From Solirubrobacteraceae bacterium (GTDB lineage: Bacteria; Actinomycetota; Thermoleophilia; Solirubrobacterales; Solirubrobacteraceae), in assembly GCA_030149625.1 (NCBI GenBank), contig JASLHP010000070.1, positions 1 through 7,486 on the forward strand: DNA of 7,486 nucleotides. The letters run 5' to 3'. A program made the translations under genes and the position numbers. Below the pieces are notes generated by a model. It worked only from the letters and a program-made list of their open reading frames with translations, made no database searches and was not told the DNA's origin. Shown here one piece after another: positions 1 through 5,095 of the stretch. Position 1 is the stretch's first letter. Each line of letters starts with the position of its first letter.

Positions 1-170
1 AAGAACGGCTCCAGACGCCCCCCAAAGCGACTGCGTGCGCGGCGCACGCCCTTCGCGATCGCGCCAACGCGGCCGCGATCGGGCGTATATAGATGCAGGA
101 TGCGGTCAGCCTCGCCGTAGCGCATCGAGCGCAGCACCACAGCTTCGGTCTTCACAGCGCGACTGGACAT
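1..170 (-). CDS. recO: DNA repair protein RecO, N-terminal fragment (runs off left edge)
   Basis: Reading the minus strand from the ATG at 170 gives 56 uninterrupted codons to the window edge, with the features of a RecO N-terminus: a TEAVVLRSMRYGEADRIL segment (residues 8-25), then LYTPDRGRVGAIAKGVRRAR (28-47) and FGGRLEPF (49-56). RecO proteins start with this OB-fold, which binds single-stranded DNA. The family works with RecR to load RecA on gaps in the RecFOR pathway. Only the OB-fold part is visible; the helical and zinc-binding regions lie outside the window. The ATG at 170 is preferred because the conserved segment begins a few residues later; a GTG at codon 6 is the alternative. Upstream purine content is weak (GAAG about 5 bases before the ATG). 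The gene is divergent from ppk2, with 60 bases between the starts. Identification rests on recognised family motifs and is firm despite the short length. Confidence 0.88.
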   Translation of the reverse strand, partial: MSSRAVKTEAVVLRSMRYGEADRILHLYTPDRGRVGAIAKGVRRARSRFGGRLEPF

Positions 171-177
171 GAACTTC

Positions 178-216
178 AGATGATGCGCGATACGCCCGAC
201 GCATCGCGCATCGTCT
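178..216. promoter_or_regulatory. Long inverted repeat between recO and ppk2 (candidate operator)
   Basis: Arms 182-191 (GATGCGCGAT) and 203-212 (ATCGCGCATC) are perfect 10-bp reverse complements around an 11-bp spacer. Allowing one mismatch (181/213) the arms extend to 14 bp (178-191 and 203-216). The dyad fills most of the 60-bp space between two divergent starts, ends 15 bases before the ppk2 GTG and 7 bases before the recO ATG. This arrangement suits a regulator binding site controlling one or both genes, or a hairpin in the recO leader if transcription starts further upstream. The symmetry is seen directly; the regulatory role is inferred, and no family of regulator is assigned. Confidence 0.55.
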
Positions 217-221
217 AACTT
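216..221 (+). promoter_or_regulatory. Possible -10 hexamer for ppk2
   Basis: The hexamer TAACTT fits the TANNNT pattern of an actinobacterial sigma-70 type -10 element and begins 15 bases before the ppk2 GTG. A start site 6-8 bases further on would put transcription start within a few bases of the GTG, meaning a leaderless or nearly leaderless mRNA. No convincing -35 hexamer is visible. The first base of this hexamer is also the last base of the inverted repeat, so a bound repressor could block it. This is a weak motif call. Confidence 0.3.
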
Positions 222-230
222 GGGGCCCAC

Positions 231-1025
231 GTGGAGGAGCTCAGCGAGAAGCAGTACGAGAAGGAGCTGCTGCGCCTGCAGACCGAGCTCGTGTATCTGC
301 AGGAGTGGGTCGTCACCGGCGCGCGGCGCCTCGTGATCGTGTTCGAGGGCCGCGACACCGCCGGCAAGGACGGCACGATCAAGCGCATTGCCACCTACCT
401 GAACCCGCGCACCTGCCGCGTCGTCGCCGTCCCCACCCCCAGCGAGCGCGAGCGCACGCAGTGGTTCTTCCAGCGCTACGTCGCCCACCTGCCCGCCGCC
501 GGCGAGATGGTGCTGTTCAACCGCAGCTGGTACAACCGCGCGGGCGTCGAGCACGTCATGGGCTATTGCACGGATGACGAGTATGAAGAGTTCCTCCGTT
601 TCTGCCCGCTGTTCGAGCAGGCCCTGCAGAACGACGGCATCGTGCTCGTCAAGTACTGGCTGTCGGTTAGCGACGAGGAGCAGGAGCGCCGCTTCAAGAA
701 GCGCCTGTCCGATCCGCGCAAGCGCTGGAAGTTCAGCCCCACGGATCTGCAGGCTCGCGCGCGCTGGGTCGACTACGCCGAAGCCAAGGACAGGATGTTC
801 GCCTACACCGATACCGACGCGAGCCCCTGGTACGTGGTCGAGGCGGACGACAAGCGCACCGCGCGCTTGAACCTCATCAGCCACCTGCTCTCGATCATCC
901 CCTACGAGCATGTCCACGAAGCCAAGCCGCCGAAGCTCCCACCGCGGCAAAAGCGCAAATATCTGCGCCCGCCCAAGCGCAGCGAGCGCGTCGTGCCCAC
1001 GCGCTACATCGTCGACCCGGACTGA
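231..1025 (+). CDS. ppk2: Polyphosphate kinase 2 (PPK2), single-domain, class I-like
   Basis: PPK2 enzymes transfer phosphate between inorganic polyphosphate and nucleotides, usually making NTP from NDP in single-domain class I members. The 264-residue product has the full set of PPK2 landmarks: Walker A in FEGRDTAGKDGTIKR (residues 38-52, with the key Asp42 and Lys46), Walker B region VLFNRSWYNRAGVEHVMGYC (94-113), the lid with RKRWKFSPTDLQARARW (163-179), and a C-terminal basic, proline-rich tail typical of the family. The class I motif is usually GKGG; here it is GKDG, which is more often seen in class II/III, so nucleotide preference is uncertain. The GTG at 231 is the only usual start after the in-frame TAA at 216-218. 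No clear ribosome binding site precedes it, in keeping with a possible leaderless mRNA. It is divergent from recO and 51 bases ahead of the glutaredoxin gene, which appears to have its own promoter. The protein is cytosolic, with no signal peptide. Confidence 0.93.
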   Translation: MEELSEKQYEKELLRLQTELVYLQEWVVTGARRLVIVFEGRDTAGKDGTIKRIATYLNPRTCRVVAVPTPSERERTQWFFQRYVAHLPAAGEMVLFNRSWYNRAGVEHVMGYCTDDEYEEFLRFCPLFEQALQNDGIVLVKYWLSVSDEEQERRFKKRLSDPRKRWKFSPTDLQARARWVDYAEAKDRMFAYTDTDASPWYVVEADDKRTARLNLISHLLSIIPYEHVHEAKPPKLPPRQKRKYLRPPKRSERVVPTRYIVDPD

Positions 1026-1060
1026 TCGGCGTCCGGCCCTGAGTCGCTTCCGAACCTCGC

Positions 1061-1066
1061 TATACT
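1061..1066 (+). promoter_or_regulatory. -10 promoter hexamer for the glutaredoxin gene
   Basis: TATACT matches the -10 consensus (TATAAT) at five of six positions and stands out in a G+C-rich context. It begins 16 bases before the ATG at 1077. A start of transcription 6-8 bases after the hexamer would fall at about 1072-1074, leaving a leader of only 3-5 bases. No good -35 element is visible at the normal distance. Leaderless mRNAs with this geometry are well known in actinobacteria. The hexamer is seen directly; the start site is inferred. Confidence 0.55.
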
Positions 1067-1076
1067 TTGTGAAGTA

Positions 1077-1337
1077 ATGAGCAAGGTAACTGTTTATACA
1101 ACCGATCCGTGTTCGTTTTGTGCCCGAGTCAAGGGGCTGCTGAAGGCCCGTGGCGTCGACTTCGCCGAGATCAATCTGTCGAAGGACCCCGACGGGCGGG
1201 CAGCGCTCGCGCGCGAGACCGGCATGCTGAGCTTCCCGCAGGTGATCGTCGACGGCGTGCTCGTCGGCGGCTTCACCGAGGTCCAGGCTGCCGCCGAGAG
1301 CGGGCGGCTGGACGAGCTGGTCGGATCGCAGATGTAG
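1077..1337 (+). CDS. Glutaredoxin-like thiol oxidoreductase (CSFC type)
   Basis: This is a complete small glutaredoxin of 86 residues, the usual length for a bacterial single-domain member. The family reduces disulphides, or glutathione- or mycothiol-type mixed disulphides, through a thioredoxin fold. Visible hallmarks are the redox motif C12-S-F-C15 after the first strand (VTVYTTDP), the cis-proline loop SFPQV with Pro54, and the GG motif in VGGFTE (63-68) that helps bind the thiol cofactor. Because actinobacteria often lack glutathione, the physiological partner may be mycothiol or thioredoxin reductase; the sequence does not decide this. The ATG at 1077 has no Shine-Dalgarno sequence but sits just downstream of a good -10 hexamer. 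The first 20 codons use many A/T-ending triplets (GTA, ACT, GTT, TAT, ACA, TTT) that are rare in the rest of the window. The stop codon at 1335-1337 lies in the first unit of a tandem repeat. The gene is convergent with mutM. Confidence 0.9.
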   Translation: MSKVTVYTTDPCSFCARVKGLLKARGVDFAEINLSKDPDGRAALARETGMLSFPQVIVDGVLVGGFTEVQAAAESGRLDELVGSQM

Positions 1338-1397
1338 GCCGCGCCAGGCCGCTCGATGTAAGCCGCGCCAGGCCGCTCGATGTAGGCCGCGCCAGGC
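1331..1397. repeat. 24-bp direct tandem repeat, 2.8 copies, at the 3' end of the glutaredoxin gene
   Basis: Copies lie at 1331-1354, 1355-1378 and 1379-1397 (partial, 19 bases). Each begins GATGTA and continues through GCCGCGCCAGGC. Units 1 and 2 differ at one base only (1337 G versus 1361 A). The first unit includes the final Met codon and the stop of the glutaredoxin gene. Since 24 is a multiple of three, each further copy places ATG followed by a stop in the same frame (TAG at 1335, TAA at 1359, TAG at 1383). The one variable base is the third base of the stop codon, so stop function is kept. Each unit also has GGCC twice, giving a short self-complementary stem. Function unknown; it may be slippage-derived or a dispersed genomic repeat. 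Confidence 0.85.
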
Positions 1398-1409
1398 GGA
1401 CGAGCGTCA

Positions 1410-1425
1410 GCGAGCCTCGCGCGAG
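1410..1425. repeat. Short overlapping palindromes in the convergent junction
   Basis: GCGAG (1410-1414), CTCGC (1416-1420) and GCGAG (1421-1425) are consecutive complementary blocks; CTCGCGCGAG at 1416-1425 is a perfect 10-bp palindrome. They lie between the tandem repeat and the mutM stop. There is no T-run on either strand, so this is not a classical intrinsic terminator, and the loops are too tight for a stable simple RNA hairpin. It might still serve as a weak two-way transcription block. The symmetry is certain, but a role is not, and short GC palindromes are common in such DNA. Confidence 0.3.
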
Positions 1426-1439
1426 ATCGATACGAGCAT

Positions 1440-2297
1440 CTATCTGCGCGTGCGGTGCCTGAACGCCGGCTGACAGGTCTCGCACACGTACGTGCCACGA
1501 CCGCCCACGACCATCTTTACGATCGCCGCGCCACACGCGCCGCACGGCTCGCCCTCGCGCAGGTGCACGAGGAACTGGTTCTGGAAGGAGCCACGCACCC
1601 CGTCGACATGCCGGAAGTCGTCGATGCTCGCTCCGCGCGCGTCGATGCCCGCGCTCAGCGCCGCGATCACGCTCTCGCGCAAGCGCTCGTACTGTTCGCG
1701 GGACAACCGCCCGGCGGGCCGGCGCGGATGCACTCCTGCCCTGAACAGCGCCTCGTCCGCATAGATGTTGCCGACGCCCGCGACCCTACGCTGGTCGAGC
1801 AGGAACGCCTTGATCGGCGCCGTCCTGCCCTTTGCCAGACCGCTCAGGTGCTCCGCGGTGAAGTCCTCGTCGAACGGCTCCAGACCGAGTCGCTCGGCGA
1901 AGAACGCGTCGAGCGACTGCGAGCCCAGCAGCAGCTCGCCCGTGCCGAAGCGGCGAGGATCGACGATCGCGAGCTCGCGCGGACGCGCCGGACGCGTGCG
2001 GCTCAGCTCGATGCGTACGCGCACGTGCGCCTGCGCGGCGTCTGGCTGGGAGAGCACCGCGCCGGTCATGCGCAGGTGCTGCGCGAGGTGCACGTCGCCG
2101 TCAAAGCTCCACACGAGGTACTTGCCGCGCCGCCCGAGACGGTCGACGCGCCGGCCGCGCAGGGCCTGCTCGAGCTCCCGCGGGTCGAGCGGTCGCGACC
2201 AGCGCGGGTCGAGGATCTCGATCTTCGTCAGCCTGCGGCCCTCCACCAGCGGCGCCAGCTGGCGTCTGATCGTCTCGACCTCTGGCAGCTCTGGCAT
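1440..2297 (-). CDS. mutM: Formamidopyrimidine-DNA glycosylase (Fpg/MutM)
   Basis: This bifunctional glycosylase/AP lyase removes 8-oxoguanine and formamidopyrimidines from DNA in base-excision repair. All signature parts of the family are present in 285 residues, close to the usual 270-290. The N-terminus is MPELPEVETIRRQL, where Pro2 is the Schiff-base nucleophile and Glu3 the general acid. Lys59 lies in GRRGKYLVW, Met77 in HLRMTG, and VDPRRFG carries the Arg-Phe pair that fills the DNA gap. The helix-two-turn-helix is near GVGNIYADEALF. The C-terminal zinc finger has four cysteines spaced C-x2-C-x16-C-x2-C and contains the DNA-gripping GGRGTYVC turn. The Met1 start is fixed because Pro2 must be the first residue of the mature enzyme. 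It begins 5 bases after the deoB stop, and an AGGG purine run overlapping that stop can serve as ribosome binding site, so translation is probably coupled. It is the last gene of the minus-strand operon. Confidence 0.97.
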   Translation of the reverse strand: MPELPEVETIRRQLAPLVEGRRLTKIEILDPRWSRPLDPRELEQALRGRRVDRLGRRGKYLVWSFDGDVHLAQHLRMTGAVLSQPDAAQAHVRVRIELSRTRPARPRELAIVDPRRFGTGELLLGSQSLDAFFAERLGLEPFDEDFTAEHLSGLAKGRTAPIKAFLLDQRRVAGVGNIYADEALFRAGVHPRRPAGRLSREQYERLRESVIAALSAGIDARGASIDDFRHVDGVRGSFQNQFLVHLREGEPCGACGAAIVKMVVGGRGTYVCETCQPAFRHRTRR

Positions 2298-2302
2298 CTG
2301 CC

Positions 2303-3478
2303 CTAGCTTATGAACGCCTCGCCCGGAAGGCCGTCCGCCTCACGTCCGGTCAGCCAGCTGAGCACGCTCGCGCCGACATCGGCCAGTGGGCCGTCGTGGC
2401 GCTCACCGCGATCGCGCGGCGCGCCACTCAGCGCCAACAGCGGCGCGTACTCGCGCGTGTGGTCGGTGCCCGCGTGCGCCAGATCCACGCCATGATCGGC
2501 CGTCACGATCAGCAGATCATCCGCGCTCAGACGCGGCAGCATCCTCCCGACGCGCGCGTCGATCTGGCGCAGCGCGCCCGCGAAGCCGGCGGCATCCTTG
2601 CGGTGCCCGAAGCGCTGGTCGGTCTCGATCAGGTTCGCGAACACGAGGCCGCGTGGCAAGCACGCGATCAACTCATCGACCGCGTCGAGCGCACGCACAT
2701 TCGTCGCCCCCTCGTGCACGACGCTCACCCCCACTCCCGCGAACAGGTCCTCGATCTTGCCGACGGCGTGAACCTCGACGCCGGCGTCCTCGAGCTCCTG
2801 CAGGTAGCTGCGGGTGGGCGGGCGCAGCGCGAAGTCGCGGCGCGCGTCCGTGCGCGCAAACGCGCCCTCGACTCCCGCGAACGGACGCGCGATCACCCGA
2901 CCCACGGCGTGCTCGCCGCTCATCGCCGCGCGCGCTGCTTCGCACGCGCGATAGAGCTCCGGCACGGGCACGCGCTCGACGTGCGCCGCGAGCTGCAGCA
3001 CCGAGTCCTGCGAGGTGTAGAGGATCAGCGAGCCCGTGCGCAGGTGCTCTGATCCGAACTGCTCGATCGCCGCGATGCCGTTGTCGGGCCGATTGCAGAT
3101 CATCGCGTATCCGCTCGCCCGTTCGACGCGCTCCAGAACCTCCGGCGGAAACCCGCGCGGGTAGGTCGGTAGCGCGGACTTGGCGAGGACGCCCATCAGC
3201 TCCCAATGGCCGCTGATCGAGTCCTTGCCCGGCCCCAATGGATGCAGGCGGCCATGGATCGCCGGATGCTCACTCGGCGGCACGCCGCGCAGCGGCAGGA
3301 TCGAGCCGAGGCCCAGCGAGCCGAGCACCGGCAGATCGAGGCCACCGAGCGCGTCCGCGAGATGGCTCAGGGTGTTCGCGCCCTCATCGCCATAGGCCTC
3401 AGCGTCGGGCAGCGCGCCGACGCCACATGCGTCGATGACGAGCACGAACGCACGCCGGGAAGAGCGGGAGACGCTCAC
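2303..3478 (-). CDS. deoB: Phosphopentomutase (DeoB)
   Basis: DeoB interconverts ribose (or deoxyribose) 1-phosphate and 5-phosphate, linking nucleoside phosphorylase products to central sugar metabolism. It is an alkaline-phosphatase superfamily metalloenzyme needing two Mn ions. With the GTG start at 3478 the protein has 391 residues, the normal family length. A longer frame runs upstream, but it overlaps xerD and codes for unrelated arginine-rich sequence, so it is not used. Metal ligands are all recognisable: Asp16 (VIDACGVG), Asp287 and His292 (ETDQRFGHRKD), Asp328-His329 (TADHG) and His340 (GTDHTREY), each one residue offset from the Bacillus cereus enzyme as I recall it. Two positions are odd. 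The phosphorylated Thr of the GKDT motif is Ser87 here (GKDSISGHWE), and the normally conserved SGT loop reads DNGIA (132-136). The enzyme is very probably active since all metal ligands remain. The start lies one base after the xerD stop, implying translational coupling, and mutM follows 5 bases later. Confidence 0.95.
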   Translation of the reverse strand: MSVSRSSRRAFVLVIDACGVGALPDAEAYGDEGANTLSHLADALGGLDLPVLGSLGLGSILPLRGVPPSEHPAIHGRLHPLGPGKDSISGHWELMGVLAKSALPTYPRGFPPEVLERVERASGYAMICNRPDNGIAAIEQFGSEHLRTGSLILYTSQDSVLQLAAHVERVPVPELYRACEAARAAMSGEHAVGRVIARPFAGVEGAFARTDARRDFALRPPTRSYLQELEDAGVEVHAVGKIEDLFAGVGVSVVHEGATNVRALDAVDELIACLPRGLVFANLIETDQRFGHRKDAAGFAGALRQIDARVGRMLPRLSADDLLIVTADHGVDLAHAGTDHTREYAPLLALSGAPRDRGERHDGPLADVGASVLSWLTGREADGLPGEAFIS

Positions 3479-3479
3479 C

Positions 3480-4502
3480 CTATGGTGTGCTCGACGCGCG
3501 CGGGTGCGCGCTGAAGTACGCGTGCTTGAGACGCTCCGCCGACAGGTGCGTGTAGACCTGCGTCGTCGCGAGGTCGGCGTGGCCGAGCATCTCCTGCAGC
3601 GAGCGCAAGTCACAACCGCCGGCGAGCAGGTGCGTGGCGAAGCTGTGGCGCAGCGTGTGCGGGCTCATGCGTTCGTGCAGCCCCGCGCTGCGCGCGTGGC
3701 CCTGGATGATCTTATATAGGCCCTGGCGCGTGAGCCCGCGGCCGCGGTTGTTGAGAAACAGGCGCGTCTGTGTGCGCGCCGCACCCGGCTGCTCACCGGC
3801 GAGCAACGCGGGACGCCCCGCGCGCGAGTAAGCGAGCAGCGCCGCCACCGCCCGGCGCCCGATCGGCACGATGCGCTCCTTGGAGCCCTTGCCGCGCGCG
3901 CACAGAAGGCCCTCGTCGAGATCCAGATCTGCCAGCTCGAGCCCGACGGCCTCCGAGGCACGCAGCCCACACGCGTACATCACCTCGAGCAGCGCGCGGT
4001 CGCGCAGCGCCAGCGGATCGGTCCCCCGCGGCTGCTCGATCAGGCGCGCGACCTGCTCGCGCGTCAGCACACGCGGCAAGCGCTGTGGCTTGCGGGGGCC
4101 GCGCAGATCGGCGGTCGGGTCATGCTCGACCGTGCCCTCGCGGCGCAGATAGCGGTAGAAGGAGCGCAGACACGCGACCTTGCGCGCGAGCGTGCTCGGC
4201 GCCACGCCCAGCCCCGAAAGGAACGTCGCCAGATCGCCGTGCTGGGCGCGCTCCGCGGACAGCCCGCGACGCGCGAGGAACTCTCCGAGCTGCAAGAGGT
4301 CCGTTCGATACGCATCGAGCGTGTTCCGCGAGAGCCCACGCTCGAGCTCCAGATACGCGAGGAAGTCGAGCAGCTGCGGACCGATCGTGCTCGCGCCTGG
4401 AGCGGCGGCAGGCACGTGCGGGTGCGGCTCGAAGTCGTTTGGCGGCGAGATTGCCGTCGGTGCGACTGCTCGCGGTGCTGTCTCGACAGTCTCGACGGGC
4501 AT
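3480..4502 (-). CDS. xerD: Tyrosine site-specific recombinase XerD
   Basis: XerD, with XerC, recombines the dif site to resolve chromosome dimers before cell division. The 340-residue product has a SAM-like core-binding domain (about residues 42-125) and a catalytic domain with every catalytic residue: Arg181 (ACGLRASE), the Lys of GKGSKER (204-210), His282 and Arg285 (HTLRHSFATHLL), His308 (MLGHADLATTQ) and the nucleophile Tyr317 (VYTHLS). It is about 40 residues longer than standard XerD because of a proline- and alanine-rich N-terminal extension. The ATG at 4502 has AGGGG only two bases away, a poor spacing; an in-frame GTG at codon 30 would remove most of the extension. The gene follows the NUDIX gene after 46 bases and is read directly into deoB. 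Its place in a fixed housekeeping operon, with no attachment sites or cargo, argues for XerD rather than a mobile-element integrase. The first and second Xer paralogues can be confused, so XerD versus XerC is likely rather than certain. Confidence 0.92.
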   Translation of the reverse strand: MPVETVETAPRAVAPTAISPPNDFEPHPHVPAAAPGASTIGPQLLDFLAYLELERGLSRNTLDAYRTDLLQLGEFLARRGLSAERAQHGDLATFLSGLGVAPSTLARKVACLRSFYRYLRREGTVEHDPTADLRGPRKPQRLPRVLTREQVARLIEQPRGTDPLALRDRALLEVMYACGLRASEAVGLELADLDLDEGLLCARGKGSKERIVPIGRRAVAALLAYSRAGRPALLAGEQPGAARTQTRLFLNNRGRGLTRQGLYKIIQGHARSAGLHERMSPHTLRHSFATHLLAGGCDLRSLQEMLGHADLATTQVYTHLSAERLKHAYFSAHPRASSTP

Positions 4503-4548
4503 CGCCCCTGAGCTTCGCTGACGGCGAGGTCGCTCCTTGCCGGTGCAA

Positions 4549-5082
4549 TCAGAGATTCAGCCGTCGCGCGAGCCACATCAGGCCGATCAGCGTCTTCGCG
4601 TCGCGGCACTGCTCGATCGCATCCTGCAGCTCTCGGAGCGGCCAATGCACGATCTCGATGCGCTCCTGCTCGTCGCTGCGCGCATGCTCGGGGTACAGCT
4701 CGCTTGCGTGGAACAGGTGCACGAGCTCGTCGGTGAAGCCCGCGCTCGTGTAGTAGGCGCGGATCGGATCCCACACGCGCGCGCCGCAACCGATCTCCTC
4801 CGCGAGCTCGCGCCGCGCCGCCGCGAGCGGCTGCTCGCCGGCCACATCGAGGCGCCCGGCGGGAATCTCCAGCAGGGCGGTCTCGCCGACCGCCTCACGC
4901 GGCTGGCGCACGAGCCACACATGCTGCTTGTCGTGGGCGACGATGCCCACGGCGCCCTGGTTGCGAACGATCTCGCGTGAGACCTCTTCGCCATCGGCGT
5001 GGCGAAAGCGCTCAATGCGGACGTCCACGAGGCGGCCGCTGTAGACGCTGTCGCCGCCGAGCGCCTCGAACGAGCCGCTCAC
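4549..5082 (-). CDS. NUDIX hydrolase, ADP-ribose pyrophosphatase type
   Basis: The protein should hydrolyse ADP-ribose to AMP and ribose 5-phosphate, a housekeeping step that clears a reactive NAD breakdown product. The Nudix box spans residues 76-99, with Gly76, Glu83, Arg91-Glu92, Glu95-Glu96 and Gly98. The stretch EIPAGRLDVAGE has one residue more than the classical Gly-x5-Glu spacing, as in the Mycobacterium tuberculosis enzyme Rv1700 by memory. The downstream TSAGFTDE (112-119) matches the SPGFxDE element that marks ADP-ribose-specific members. The N-terminal strands (SVYSGRLVDVRIERF) are those of the domain-swapped dimer. The GTG at 5082 gives 177 residues; the frame stays open further upstream, but that part overlaps the preceding gene and is not conserved in style. 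The GGGATGG upstream of the GTG is a usable ribosome binding site. It starts 13 bases after the DUF3866 gene ends and precedes xerD by 46 bases. Its product ribose 5-phosphate is a DeoB substrate, encoded two genes on. Confidence 0.93.
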   Translation of the reverse strand: MSGSFEALGGDSVYSGRLVDVRIERFRHADGEEVSREIVRNQGAVGIVAHDKQHVWLVRQPREAVGETALLEIPAGRLDVAGEQPLAAARRELAEEIGCGARVWDPIRAYYTSAGFTDELVHLFHASELYPEHARSDEQERIEIVHWPLRELQDAIEQCRDAKTLIGLMWLARRLNL

Positions 5083-5095
5083 GACGCCATCCCGG

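Noticed and set aside
1331..1397. Tandem repeat as a CRISPR array
   Set aside because: The copies are directly adjacent with no spacers, there are fewer than three full units, and no cas genes are present.
1094..1498. Minus-strand open frame encoding repeated ERPGAAYI octapeptides
   Set aside because: The peptide repeat merely reflects the 24-bp DNA repeat read antisense; the frame overlaps both grx and the mutM end and has no start signal.
1455..2306. Plus-strand open frame of 283 codons opposite mutM
   Set aside because: It covers mutM almost exactly, has no domain or ribosome binding site, and MutM is certain on the other strand.
3479..3613. Upstream extension of deoB to an ATG at 3613
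   Set aside because: The added 45 residues are Arg/Ser/Thr-rich, lie inside the xerD coding sequence, and do not belong to DeoB; the GTG at 3478 gives the normal protein length.
3480..4502. xerD as an integrase marking a mobile element or genomic island
   Set aside because: It sits inside a tight housekeeping operon, with no attachment repeats, tRNA, phage genes or change in composition around it.
4503..4548. AAGGAG at 4538-4533 (minus strand) as ribosome binding site for another small gene or an earlier xerD start
   Set aside because: No ATG, GTG or TTG in a useful frame follows at the right distance, so it is probably chance or a leftover signal.
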